A stretch of 35,182 nt of DNA from Selenomonas ruminantium subsp. lactilytica TAM6421 (GCF_000284095.1 NC_017074.1:1-35182), one strand, 5' to 3'; positions 1-5,879 are shown, counted from the stretch's first letter. Numbers and translations are program-made. The notes: generated from the sequence alone by a model not told the origin.

Positions 1-783
1 ATGGCAATAGTCATTGCAGTGGTAAATGAAAAAGGCGGCGTTGCAAAAACGACGACGAGCTATAATCTGGCTGACGCACTGTATCGGCAGGGCAATAAGG
101 TTCTCGGTGTTGATATGGACGCACAGGGTAACTTTAGTGAAACCTGGGGCAGCGACAGGGCAGTTATGGGGATAGCGGACGTACTGAACGACAATGAGCC
201 GATCACCGACGCTATCCAGGAAAAGGAAGGTCATTTCGACTTATGTGCCGGCGATCAGTTGCTGAAGAACTTTGAGCGCCAGAATGGTTTCCAATTTAAC
301 TTTAGGCTGCGCAAAGCATTGGAAGCTGTGCAGGATAAATACGACTACATTATCATAGATACAGCGCCAGCCATTGCGCTATTGACAACAAACGCAATGA
401 TTGCGGCAGATTATGTCATTATTGCAGCAACTCCCGAATCTTATTCCCTCAATGGTCTGGTTCGCCTAAATGAAAGCATTCAGGCTGTTCGTGAATTTTC
501 TGCTGGGGAACGCATGGTGGAAATTCTCGGCATTCTTTTGACTCGTTACAGGAAACGCACAAAGCTAACAGAAACAATGAGTGACGTATTCGCAGAAGTG
601 GCAACAAGAATCGGAACTACATTATTCAGCGCAAAGATACGCGAAAGCATGAGTATAAAAGAAGCCCAGGCTAATGGCCAGAGTTGTTTTGAATACGACA
701 AGAATTCCGCCGGCGCAGAGGATTATGCGGTCCTGGCACAAGAAGTTATTGAACGGATAAAGGAGGCGCGCAAACATGGCTAA
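1..783 (+). CDS. parA: ParA-family partition ATPase
   Basis: This is a 260-aa ParA/Soj-type P-loop ATPase that would segregate the element to daughter cells together with a centromere-binding partner. A deviant Walker A motif (KGGVAKTT, residues 11-18, with the signature lysine at 11 and the P-loop lysine at 16) and a Walker A' motif (GVDMDAQGN, near residue 37) are visible. It lacks the long N-terminal DNA-binding extension of P1-type ParA, so it resembles the short type Ib/Soj forms. The SD (AAGGGGAGGG, 35166-35175) is at the other end of the window, which implies a circular molecule. Its stop overlaps the next gene, so the two are co-translated. Regulation by the heptamer cluster over its promoter is inferred. 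Confidence 0.95.
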   Translation: MAIVIAVVNEKGGVAKTTTSYNLADALYRQGNKVLGVDMDAQGNFSETWGSDRAVMGIADVLNDNEPITDAIQEKEGHFDLCAGDQLLKNFERQNGFQFNFRLRKALEAVQDKYDYIIIDTAPAIALLTTNAMIAADYVIIAATPESYSLNGLVRLNESIQAVREFSAGERMVEILGILLTRYRKRTKLTETMSDVFAEVATRIGTTLFSAKIRESMSIKEAQANGQSCFEYDKNSAGAEDYAVLAQEVIERIKEARKHG

Positions 784-1528
784 ACCACGGATAAGCAAAG
801 AAAAGCTGCTGGCCGGCGCAACGGAAGAACTGCTGCAACAGGCACACAGAAGGGAAACAATAAGACTGGAACAGGTTGCGGCTGGTGAAATAGAAGACAA
901 AAAGCCATGGGAATGTTCTCCTGTGGTTCACGAAGTATTTCTGCAGTCGCCACTACCGGCTCAACCCAACGGCGCACAATTTGCCGCGGCCAACCGTGAC
1001 CAGCTCAATGAATATCTGACGCGTGGACCAGAAGACTTTTCTGATCTGAAGAAAGAGGAGCCTTTTTCTCGTATCAGTGTTTTTGCCTATACAGACATTG
1101 TTGAACGCATTGAAGCCATAGCATGGAGCGAGCACAAAGCAAAAAACAAAGTCGTAACGACACTGCTGGAACGGCTGGTAAAAGAACCAAAATACATTGA
1201 AGTTTATCTGCAATACCTGCGCAGTGAGGAATATCAGCGCAAACAGCTGGAGAAACGGAAGAAGCAGCGGTTCAACGAGATCAGTCTGGAAGGCAAAATG
1301 AGGCTGTTCTTCCTGGATAACTATGACACTGCGCTCTTCAAAATGAAACTCGAGGACGCAGGGCGTGACGCCGACAACAATCGTACGGGGATCAGGTTGT
1401 TGGTATTCAAAAAGGATCTCAAGCACAAAAAAGCTGACGGACAAAGGGTTGCTACTTACGAATACTTCGCGGGCGACAATTTCTGCATTTGTGTCGAAAC
1501 GCGCAAACGGCATAAGCTCATGAAATAA
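776..1528 (+). CDS. ParB-like partition partner (putative centromere-binding protein)
   Basis: This 250-aa protein starts inside the end of parA (ATG at 776, SD AAAGGAGG), the usual arrangement for the DNA-binding partner of ParA. No canonical ParB ParB/Srx fold or central helix-turn-helix is recognisable. Residues about 100-138 (SRISVFAYTDIVERIEAIA, then a helix) look like a ribbon-helix-helix unit: a strand followed by two helices. The middle (about 140-175) is highly charged and helical; the C-terminus is not recognised. Identification as the ParB analogue rests mainly on position. The CTAWTAG heptamer clusters are its candidate binding sites. It could instead be a plasmid protein of other function co-transcribed with parA. 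Confidence 0.6.
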   Translation: MAKPRISKEKLLAGATEELLQQAHRRETIRLEQVAAGEIEDKKPWECSPVVHEVFLQSPLPAQPNGAQFAAANRDQLNEYLTRGPEDFSDLKKEEPFSRISVFAYTDIVERIEAIAWSEHKAKNKVVTTLLERLVKEPKYIEVYLQYLRSEEYQRKQLEKRKKQRFNEISLEGKMRLFFLDNYDTALFKMKLEDAGRDADNNRTGIRLLVFKKDLKHKKADGQRVATYEYFAGDNFCICVETRKRHKLMK

Positions 1529-1706
1529 AACACTGTAAAGTCCACGGCCAAGGAGACAAATACAATTAGTCCCAATCTATAGATAAGAGTGTAAACTTTG
1601 TCTATTCTCAGAATACATTTGTTATATGCAACAACTAACAAGTATTGAGTTGTCATACATACGACGACAAAATTCGCATTTTTCATAACTGGCGATAGAG
1701 ATAGAT

Positions 1707-1770
1707 TATCGGAAGTTATGGGTAACTATGGTTAATTGTACTTTTGCACAGTTGAACACAACTTCCGATA
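1707..1770. repeat. 11-bp inverted repeat downstream of the partition operon
   Basis: TATCGGAAGTT (1707-1717) and AACTTCCGATA (1760-1770) are exact inverted copies 42 bp apart, in the gap between parA/parB and the end of the convergent homing endonuclease gene. No T-tract follows on either strand, so a simple terminator is not obvious. It could be a protein site, a terminator of unusual form or a scar of the endonuclease gene insertion. Confidence 0.5.
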
Positions 1771-1787
1771 GCCTTCTTGAATCAAAA

Positions 1788-2816
1788 CTAATTCGCTACA
1801 GCTTTTTCACGATACGGCTGAGTTATACTAGCCAGTATGTCGTATTTTCTCTTTAGAAAAACCGTTGCTCCACCGTAAAGGTAATTGAAAACTTTTGTCA
1901 GTTGAATATTCCCGCCCAGATTTAATGTGCCTGTATTTTCACAATTCTTTTTTTTATTTATTTTTACGTCATTCGTTTTATTGATCCCCTCAAATAAAAT
2001 CCGCTTAAGTTCAGTAACGAACTGTATATTGCTCGTTACGTGAAACATATTTACATTGGTACGCTTTTTTCTTGGGTAAAAGCCCCCGTCGCCGTCAATA
2101 TATCCGCGTATAAAATGGACACGCAAATGTTTTGGAACCTGTTCTTCAGTCGGGAACCTAATTAAATCCGTTTTTCTTGGCATGCAGCCAAGCCTGACAA
2201 GGTCTTGCACCATTTTCTTTGAATTAAAGTATATTAGATAAGAATTCTCCTCTTCTCTATACCTCGGCTCTTTATCAAAACCACGCAGAGCGTCTCGAAA
2301 CTTGATTAAATGGTCAAGATCTTTTGCTTGTAAGTCTAAACGTACTGACTTCTCTGTAATCGTGGAGTCAGCGTAAAGAAAACCAAGCCAATATGCTTTT
2401 TCTTCGGTATCTATTGTTTCAAAAAAATCAAAATCGAATTCGTACTTACGGTGACGAATCATATTTTCCTTTCCCTCAACTTCCAAGGAATACTGGATAG
2501 GAGACCTTTCTATATAGGTATGAATGATATACTCTGCAGTACTATGGCCAATGCCTTCCGCTTTCTCAATAGCTCTGAACGACATACCGCTCTGATACAT
2601 TTTTATGACGCGCTCGTTGCGCGCAACCTTCTCCTTGTTCATGTGCAATTTAGACCTTTCCGGTTCGTACAGATTAAACTTCTTCAGTGTACGAGTGACG
2701 GTGTGACGTCCAATGGCTAGAGCCTTTGCGATCGCACCAATTAGATCGCCGTCTTGATAAAGCTTAATAATTTTTTCGTCTCGTATCTTCTTCTTGATAG
2801 CGGTTGGCGTCAACAT
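1788..2816 (-). CDS. LAGLIDADG homing endonuclease with N-terminal helix-turn-helix repeats
   Basis: This is a free-standing homing endonuclease of 342 aa. The start chosen is the ATG at 2816, because AAAGGAGGG lies 8 nt upstream; a longer reading from 2861 has no SD. Two LAGLIDADG helices are seen: WLGFLYADS (about residues 143-151) and RGYIDGDGGF (about 236-246), each ending in the acidic metal-binding residue, so a single chain may act as a monomer. The first about 95 residues contain two helix-turn-helix-like repeats (KIIKLYQDG...GRHTVTRTL and RVIKMYQSG...GHSTAEYII), probably for DNA recognition. It is not inside an intron or intein. It has its own consensus-like promoter and faces the partition operon, so it is probably a selfish insertion that cuts an unknown target. 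Confidence 0.9.
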   Translation of the reverse strand: MLTPTAIKKKIRDEKIIKLYQDGDLIGAIAKALAIGRHTVTRTLKKFNLYEPERSKLHMNKEKVARNERVIKMYQSGMSFRAIEKAEGIGHSTAEYIIHTYIERSPIQYSLEVEGKENMIRHRKYEFDFDFFETIDTEEKAYWLGFLYADSTITEKSVRLDLQAKDLDHLIKFRDALRGFDKEPRYREEENSYLIYFNSKKMVQDLVRLGCMPRKTDLIRFPTEEQVPKHLRVHFIRGYIDGDGGFYPRKKRTNVNMFHVTSNIQFVTELKRILFEGINKTNDVKINKKKNCENTGTLNLGGNIQLTKVFNYLYGGATVFLKRKYDILASITQPYREKAVAN

Positions 2817-2899
2817 AATAGGTTTCCCTCCTTTGTGTTTGTATTTTGAAAATTGCGTCAATAATATTTAGATTTTACAAAACCAAAAACTCTAACTCT

Positions 2900-2930
2900 A
2901 TTATAAGCCTCATTGCCATTCATATGTCAA
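2900..2930 (-). promoter_or_regulatory. Sigma-70 promoter of the homing endonuclease gene
   Basis: On the minus strand TTGACA (2930-2925) and TATAAT (2905-2900) are both perfect consensus hexamers, separated by a slightly long 19-bp spacer. It points into the endonuclease gene, leaving an untranslated leader of about 80 nt. Confidence 0.7.
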
Positions 2931-3019
2931 GTGTATTGTGCTTACTAAAGAGCCTTCGATAACTAACAGTATACCTATACAAAAGCCTGTCAGATTCCCC
3001 CCGTCAGGACCGTCTCCCT

Positions 3020-3048
3020 TTGCCGCTTAAATGAAATTGTGCTATAAT
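3020..3048 (+). promoter_or_regulatory. Sigma-70 promoter of the secreted-protein gene
   Basis: TTGCCG (3020-3025), a 17-bp spacer and TATAAT (3043-3048) lie about 100 bp upstream of the 120-aa secreted-protein gene. The transcribed leader contains an imperfect hairpin at 3074-3109. Confidence 0.75.
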
Positions 3049-3073
3049 GAATATATCCATGACAACAATACGA

Positions 3074-3109
3074 GAAGAGGCTATTGGCTGATTACTGAAG
3101 ACTCTTTTC
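3074..3109 (+). other. Leader hairpin related to the downstream terminator
   Basis: An imperfect stem-loop (GAAGAG at 3074-3079 against CTCTTTTC at 3102-3109) lies in the leader of the secreted-protein gene. Its loop and 3' arm (GGCTGATTACTGAAGACTCTT) closely match the terminator after the same gene at 3560-3599 (GGCTGGTTACCGAAGACTCTT). It lacks an uninterrupted U-run, so it may be an attenuator or a decayed terminator copy. Confidence 0.45.
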
Positions 3110-3148
3110 TGAGAAGCCGGAAAAAAGGAAAAGAGGAGAATTTTGCTT

Positions 3149-3511
3149 ATGTCTTTCACCAAAAACACACTTAGAACATTTTTAATGATCGGGACCATAT
3201 TGACAGGCTGCTTATTCGTAAACACCAATACAAGTTATGCGCAAGATATTTATTGCGGTACTCATAATGGATATGACTACTATGTAGACAGCAATGCCAA
3301 GTCTGGTACTAGGAGTGGGTTAAAATACATTGGAGTAAAACGCTCTGACGGCAGTTACTATACATATTGTTTTAGCCATTACAATAATGTTTGGAAATTC
3401 AATTATTCTAATGGAGGAAGCATATACAACTCTGTATTCAACGAATTCCAGCCTGTAAACCGCAACAAATTGGCTAACGATATTTTGTATACGCTTTTGC
3501 AAATTTGGTAA
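3149..3511 (+). CDS. Small secreted protein, unknown function
   Basis: This is a 120-aa exported protein. The ATG at 3149 is preferred over the TTG at 3143 because AGGAG then sits at normal distance. Residues 1-29 form a classic signal peptide (basic start, hydrophobic core, cleavage after SYA). The mature part is rich in Tyr, Asn and Ser, with two Cys (in YCGTH and YTYCF) that could pair. The arrangement YYVDS...KYIGVKRSDGSYY recalls the YVDRS...LKVVKANGEYS segment of the two secreted proteins at 33994-34910, suggesting distant relatives. It has its own promoter and terminator, typical of a lysogenic-conversion (moron) gene. A surface-adhesin-like role is only a guess. Confidence 0.75.
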   Translation: MSFTKNTLRTFLMIGTILTGCLFVNTNTSYAQDIYCGTHNGYDYYVDSNAKSGTRSGLKYIGVKRSDGSYYTYCFSHYNNVWKFNYSNGGSIYNSVFNEFQPVNRNKLANDILYTLLQIW

Positions 3512-3559
3512 ACATGAACATACAGAATGAAGTGAATATGTGATCCATGCGATTACCCG

Positions 3560-3599
3560 GAAGAGTCAAGCGGCTGGTTACCGAAGACTCTTCTTTTTT
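3560..3599 (+). terminator. Rho-independent terminator of the secreted-protein gene
   Basis: GAAGAGTC (3560-3567) and GACTCTTC (3586-3593) form a perfect 8-bp stem followed by six T residues. It ends the transcript begun at 3020-3048. Its sequence is related to the leader hairpin of the same gene. Confidence 0.85.
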
Positions 3600-3600
3600 G

Positions 3601-3629
3601 TTGCACATATCCTTTTTTCGTGTTACAAT
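3601..3629 (+). promoter_or_regulatory. Sigma-70 promoter of the antitoxin RNA
   Basis: TTGCAC (3601-3606), a 17-bp spacer and TACAAT (3624-3629) predict transcription starting near 3636. No open reading frame follows before the terminator at 3675-3716, so the product should be a short untranslated RNA. Confidence 0.75.
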
Positions 3630-3635
3630 ATCTAT

Positions 3636-3716
3636 ACAAAGAAGAGAGCATACGCGCTTCGGCGCAGCACCGGGAAAGACGCTTTGGGTTTGGTCACCTG
3701 AAGCGTCTTTTTCTTT
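3636..3716 (+). ncRNA. Predicted type I antitoxin RNA (about 80 nt)
   Basis: This short untranslated RNA is bounded by a good promoter and a terminator. Its 5' end (AAAGAAGAGAGCATA, 3638-3652) is almost identical to the plus strand over the start codon of the 27-aa toxin gene (AAAGAAGAGAACATA, 3866-3880; 14 of 15 match). It can therefore pair with the toxin mRNA over AUG and the first codons; the one difference becomes a G-U pair. Next comes a GCGC-UUCG-GCGC tetraloop hairpin (3654-3665), then a perfect 10-bp terminator stem (3675-3684 with 3701-3710) and T-rich tail. Convergent placement with the toxin gene resembles the Fst/RNAII par locus of pAD1, in which direct repeats provide the antisense contact. 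Function is inferred from sequence only. Confidence 0.75.
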
Positions 3717-3721
3717 TGCAC

Positions 3722-3749
3722 AAAAAACTCCCGATATTGCTATCGGGAG
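3722..3749 (-). terminator. Rho-independent terminator of the toxin mRNA
   Basis: Read on the minus strand, CTCCCGATA (3749-3741), loop GCAA and TATCGGGAG (3736-3728) form a perfect 9-bp stem followed by six T residues (3727-3722). It ends the minus-strand toxin transcript next to the 3' end of the antitoxin RNA. Confidence 0.85.
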
Positions 3750-3795
3750 CTGTGGCTTAGACGCGAATGGTCAGTCCGGTCGTCCGCCAAAGGAA

Positions 3796-3879
3796 TTATT
3801 TGCCGCGCTTGCGGAGCCAATCGTAGAGCCACGCTGCTACTAGACTACTCGCAATACCCACGATAAAAGAAGAGAACAT
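3796..3879 (-). CDS. Fst/Ldr-like type I toxin, 27-aa membrane peptide
   Basis: This 27-aa peptide starts MFSSFIVGIASS, continues as one membrane helix (to about residue 18) and ends with WLYDWLRKRGK, a Trp-rich boundary and basic tail. That pattern matches Fst/Ldr-type toxins, which damage the membrane when the plasmid antidote is lost. SD GGAGGGAGGT (about 3897-3888) is very strong. It has its own promoter and terminator on the minus strand, giving an mRNA of about 215 nt. A plus-strand antisense RNA complementary to its start codon region is encoded convergently. Its probable role is post-segregational killing that stabilises the element. Confidence 0.75.
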   Translation of the reverse strand: MFSSFIVGIASSLVAAWLYDWLRKRGK

Positions 3880-3941
3880 ATCTCGCACCTCCCTCCCGTG
3901 CCAGGATTAAACCTTGGTCACAGAGGTTCGCGGCAGATACT

Positions 3942-3971
3942 ATTATATCATGCAATGGACGTTCCTGCCAA
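3942..3971 (-). promoter_or_regulatory. Sigma-70 promoter of the type I toxin
   Basis: On the minus strand TTGGCA (3971-3966), an 18-bp spacer and perfect TATAAT (3947-3942) predict a start near 3935. The toxin mRNA would have a leader of about 55 nt. Confidence 0.7.
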
Positions 3972-4126
3972 AAGATATGACGACGGCAATCAACATATTT
4001 CTGCAGCAGGCACTGATAAGGAAAGGACTGCTGTTCGAAATCAGCATAGGCGGCGCAGATCCGGTTCTGCTGCAGAAACTGTTGGAAGCAGATAACGACA
4101 AAGATATCCTTGGGCCTTTGTTATAG
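3950..4126 (+). pseudogene. DinJ/RelB-family antitoxin remnant
   Basis: Residues MTTAINIFLQQALIRKGLLFEIS match the signature of DinJ/RelB antitoxins (GM-MSTAIN-FL-Q----LPFEI), the helix and linker that follow the N-terminal ribbon. The N-terminal DNA-binding strand and first helix are missing: the frame upstream gives unrelated sequence and no SD precedes the ATG at 3950. No RelE/YafQ-type toxin follows. The remnant overlaps the toxin promoter on the other strand (3942-3971). It therefore looks like a decayed type II antitoxin gene left in a region that gains and loses toxin-antitoxin modules. Confidence 0.6.
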
Positions 4127-4251
4127 GCCGAGAACAGCGGCATACCTTGAGAATGAATACGCGCCTGCAGTTATCTCCTCAGAAACGGAAATGCTTTGTG
4201 TTATATTTTATTCAGGAGAAGACAATTCCGTAGTTGAGGAGGTGAAAAACC

Positions 4252-4377
4252 ATGTACAAGAAGTTCCTTCTCCTGCTCGTATTTGTGACGGTCGTCGCTG
4301 TGCTGTTCTCCTATGGCTTTGTGGCTATCGACACTGACATTCTCTCCACCGCAACAGACGCAGTTGCAAAACTCTGA
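4252..4377 (+). CDS. 41-aa single-pass membrane or exported peptide
   Basis: A strong SD (GAGGAGGTG) stands 8 nt before ATG 4252. The peptide begins MYKKFLLLLVFVTVVAVLFS, a basic start and long hydrophobic helix, then a short polar tail with two Asp and a final Lys-Leu. It could be a membrane peptide or an uncleaved leader. The gene is followed at once by a terminator, so it is a self-contained small transcription unit. An 11-bp inverted repeat (TCCTGCTCGTA at 4271-4281, TACGAGCAGGA at 4379-4389) would fold the 3' end of the mRNA back onto the coding start, as in some type I toxin mRNAs. No antisense RNA was recognised, so toxin identity is speculative. Confidence 0.65.
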   Translation: MYKKFLLLLVFVTVVAVLFSYGFVAIDTDILSTATDAVAKL

Positions 4378-4398
4378 TTACGAGCAGGACAAAAACAG

Positions 4399-4435
4399 AA
4401 GCAAGGGTGACATTTTCGTTGCCCCTTGCTTTTTC
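4399..4435 (+). terminator. Rho-independent terminator of the 41-aa peptide gene
   Basis: AAGCAAGGG (4399-4407) pairs with CCCTTGCTT (4423-4431), and a T-tract runs to 4434. The -35 region of the next promoter (4419-4424) lies inside the hairpin. Confidence 0.8.
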
Positions 4436-4448
4436 TCATGGGTATAAT
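4419..4448 (+). promoter_or_regulatory. Putative promoter of the replication-control region
   Basis: TTGCCC (4419-4424), an 18-bp spacer and TATAAT (4443-4448) would start transcription near 4455 and produce a highly structured leader of about 600 nt ahead of the winged-helix gene at 5056, unless stopped at the terminator 4759-4784. Confidence 0.55.
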
Positions 4449-4521
4449 TGGCAGCATTGTTGAAAAGCTATGAGGTCGTCGGCTCCGCCTCCTCCAACCA
4501 AAGGTACAGGGCGTGCGTTGT

Positions 4522-4571
4522 TGTTCAGTTGCTGAACATTTTGGGGGCCTCTTTTGTTCAGTCACTGAACA
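4522..4571. repeat. Pair of 17-bp palindromes TGTTCAGnnnCTGAACA
   Basis: TGTTCAGTTGCTGAACA (4522-4538) and TGTTCAGTCACTGAACA (4555-4571) are two copies of the same palindrome, centred exactly 33 bp apart (about three helical turns). They look like operators for a dimeric DNA-binding protein that binds cooperatively on one DNA face. The protein is unknown. Confidence 0.7.
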
Positions 4572-4714
4572 TGGCTTTAAAAGCCGCCGAGTCGCACCAG
4601 CACTGGCTTCATTGTGCTTTGGGGGCCGATTTTTGGCGTAGACTTTCTATATAAGATATAGAGCTAGAACCCCGGGGGTTCTCTGCAAAGGGGAACGGGC
4701 GCGCTTCGCGCTTT

Positions 4715-4758
4715 AACCAAAGGTAGAAGAAAAAGCATGCACCTGTTAACCTTTGGTT
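4715..4758. repeat. AACCAAAGGT inverted repeat
   Basis: AACCAAAGGT (4715-4724) and its complement ACCTTTGGTT (4749-4758) form a 10-bp stem. A further direct copy is at 4496-4505, so the RNA could form alternative hairpins directly before the terminator at 4759. Attenuation is possible. Confidence 0.5.
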
Positions 4759-4784
4759 CGAAGGAGCGCAGCTCCTTCGTTTTT
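4759..4784 (+). terminator. Rho-independent terminator or attenuator
   Basis: CGAAGGAGC (4759-4767), loop GCA and GCTCCTTCG (4771-4779) form a perfect 9-bp stem followed by five T residues. It lies between the putative promoter at 4419 and the winged-helix gene at 5056. Confidence 0.8.
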
Positions 4785-4929
4785 AAGAGGCTCGGCTGGT
4801 GAGGAAGGAAGAAGTTTTTCATGGAAGCTGCGAAGAGTCTTGTATATACTTATAGAAATTTACGCAAAATCAGCCGCCAAAAACCTCTATGAAGCTAGTA
4901 ACTACGCGGATAGAAGGCTATTTCAGACA

Positions 4930-4980
4930 TGTAAAGAATTCTTTACAAAAGTATATATAGAATGTTAAAGATTCTTTACA
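4930..4980. repeat. Pair of 18-bp palindromes TGTAAAGAATTCTTTACA
   Basis: A perfect palindrome TGTAAAGAATTCTTTACA (4930-4947) and a near-perfect copy TGTTAAAGATTCTTTACA (4963-4980) are spaced 33 bp apart, just upstream of the winged-helix gene at 5056, with an AT-rich tract (GTATATATAG) between them. Likely operators of that gene or initiator-binding sites. The 33-bp period is the same as in the 4522-4571 pair although the sequence differs. Confidence 0.7.
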
Positions 4981-5055
4981 TACTTTTATAGGCAGATAGG
5001 GTTGAAAACCTTTCTGGCAGAAGGTACAATGGCAGATAGATTGGAGGAGACATTA

Positions 5056-5457
5056 ATGGATAAGCTGAACGGACACTTTGAAGACGGCAGGTACATGCTC
5101 GACATAGACGAAAGCAGCAGGGTACATGTTGCTGACAACATATTTGAACTAGTTGACGAAAAGAAGGACTTTTTGGTGCGCCTACTTGTTCCAATCTACC
5201 AAAGCATAGACCAGCGCAATCTCTTAACCAGAATGGATAAGCAGGAGGGATATATCGACGATCAAGAAGACCTTGCGCGACTCTTTGGCTTTAAGAACCC
5301 TTCAGCTGGTAACTGGAAGAGGTTCTTGAAGAACATACTGCAGAAGGATATCATTCGGGAGATACAGGTAGACGGTGAAACCCGTTATCTTCTGCATCCG
5401 CGCATAGCCCATAGAGGCAACTTCGACGAAGCATTCTGGAAGCAGCTGAACGAATAA
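5056..5457 (+). CDS. Small winged-helix replication-control protein, paralogue of the Rep N-terminus
   Basis: This protein has 133 aa from ATG 5056, chosen because GGAGGAG lies 8 nt upstream; a longer reading from TTG 5002 lacks an SD. Its order of features (a short strand ending VHVADNIFELVD, a helix, NLLTRMDKQ, then WKRFLKNILQKDIIREIQVDGETRYLLHP) matches the first about 150 residues of the replication protein at 6027 (WADVDYIELMD, NMLTKWDKK, FRKFWDRIEKKDIVKEIKI, SRYYVNP). Both look like winged-helix domains of plasmid initiators. It may be a copy-control factor, a second initiator or a repressor acting on the palindromes just upstream. Direct function is not known. Confidence 0.7.
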   Translation: MDKLNGHFEDGRYMLDIDESSRVHVADNIFELVDEKKDFLVRLLVPIYQSIDQRNLLTRMDKQEGYIDDQEDLARLFGFKNPSAGNWKRFLKNILQKDIIREIQVDGETRYLLHPRIAHRGNFDEAFWKQLNE

Positions 5458-5469
5458 CCATAGCAAAAG

Positions 5470-5510
5470 AGCCGGCACATACCAGACTAAAGATACCGGC
5501 TTCATTTTTT
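5470..5510 (+). terminator. Terminator after the small winged-helix gene
   Basis: AGCCGG (5470-5475) pairs with CCGGCT (5496-5501) across a 20-nt loop, followed by six T residues (5505-5510). It stands a few bases after the stop codon at 5457. Confidence 0.6.
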
Positions 5511-5662
5511 CATATAATAGACTGAATGTTGTGACATATAAGCTGCTGGAAAGGCAGTCAACATGGAGAAAGCCGTCGTTGAAAAAATTTTTTTTGAGGC
5601 GAAAAATGGCTTTGTATAGCCTCCAAATCACTTTATCCACAGGTTAAGCGGGGATAAGTACC

Positions 5663-5691
5663 TTGCCAGCGTCATAACGTTTTGCTATAAT
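5663..5691 (+). promoter_or_regulatory. Sigma-70 promoter upstream of rep
   Basis: TTGCCA (5663-5668), a 17-bp spacer and TATAAT (5686-5691) predict a start near 5698. The leader of more than 300 nt to the rep ATG contains the 16-bp inverted repeat and a terminator-like hairpin, so attenuation control of rep is possible. Confidence 0.75.
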
Positions 5692-5801
5692 GAACGTACA
5701 GACAACAAAAAAGCACTGAACAACACCGATACAATGAAGATTGCCGTCTTCAAGGTATCCCGCTCCGGAACCTTACCTTCCGAATTAGTTGTGCGCTCAA
5801 T

Positions 5802-5851
5802 GCCTTTCTTATATGCTTTTTACATAGACTATTATAGCATATAAGAAAGGC
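5802..5851. repeat. 16-bp perfect inverted repeat (possible origin hairpin)
   Basis: GCCTTTCTTATATGCT (5802-5817) and AGCATATAAGAAAGGC (5836-5851) are perfect inverted copies around an 18-nt AT-rich loop. No T-run follows on either strand. As single-stranded DNA it could be a primase initiation hairpin, and as RNA an antiterminator. Confidence 0.7.
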
Positions 5852-5879
5852 GCGGACAAGCATAATTCGTCATATAATG

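Larger units (their letters stand above)
4449..5055 (+). other. Non-coding, palindrome-rich control region
   Basis: I see no convincing gene in these about 600 bases. They hold a pair of 17-bp palindromes (4522-4571), a 17-bp palindrome AGAACCCCGGGGGTTCT (4666-4682), a GCGCG-CTT-CGCGC hairpin (about 4700-4712), three copies of AACCAAAGGT (4496-4505, 4715-4724 and inverted at 4749-4758), a terminator (4759-4784) and a second palindrome pair (4930-4980). Density of inverted repeats just ahead of a replication-type winged-helix gene suggests copy-number control or an origin; this is inference. Confidence 0.5.

Noticed and set aside
4522-4571. TGTTCAG palindromes as LexA boxes
   Set aside because: Bacillota LexA sites are of the form GAAC-N4-GTTC; these have the opposite order (GTTC-N5-GAAC) and no SOS gene is adjacent.
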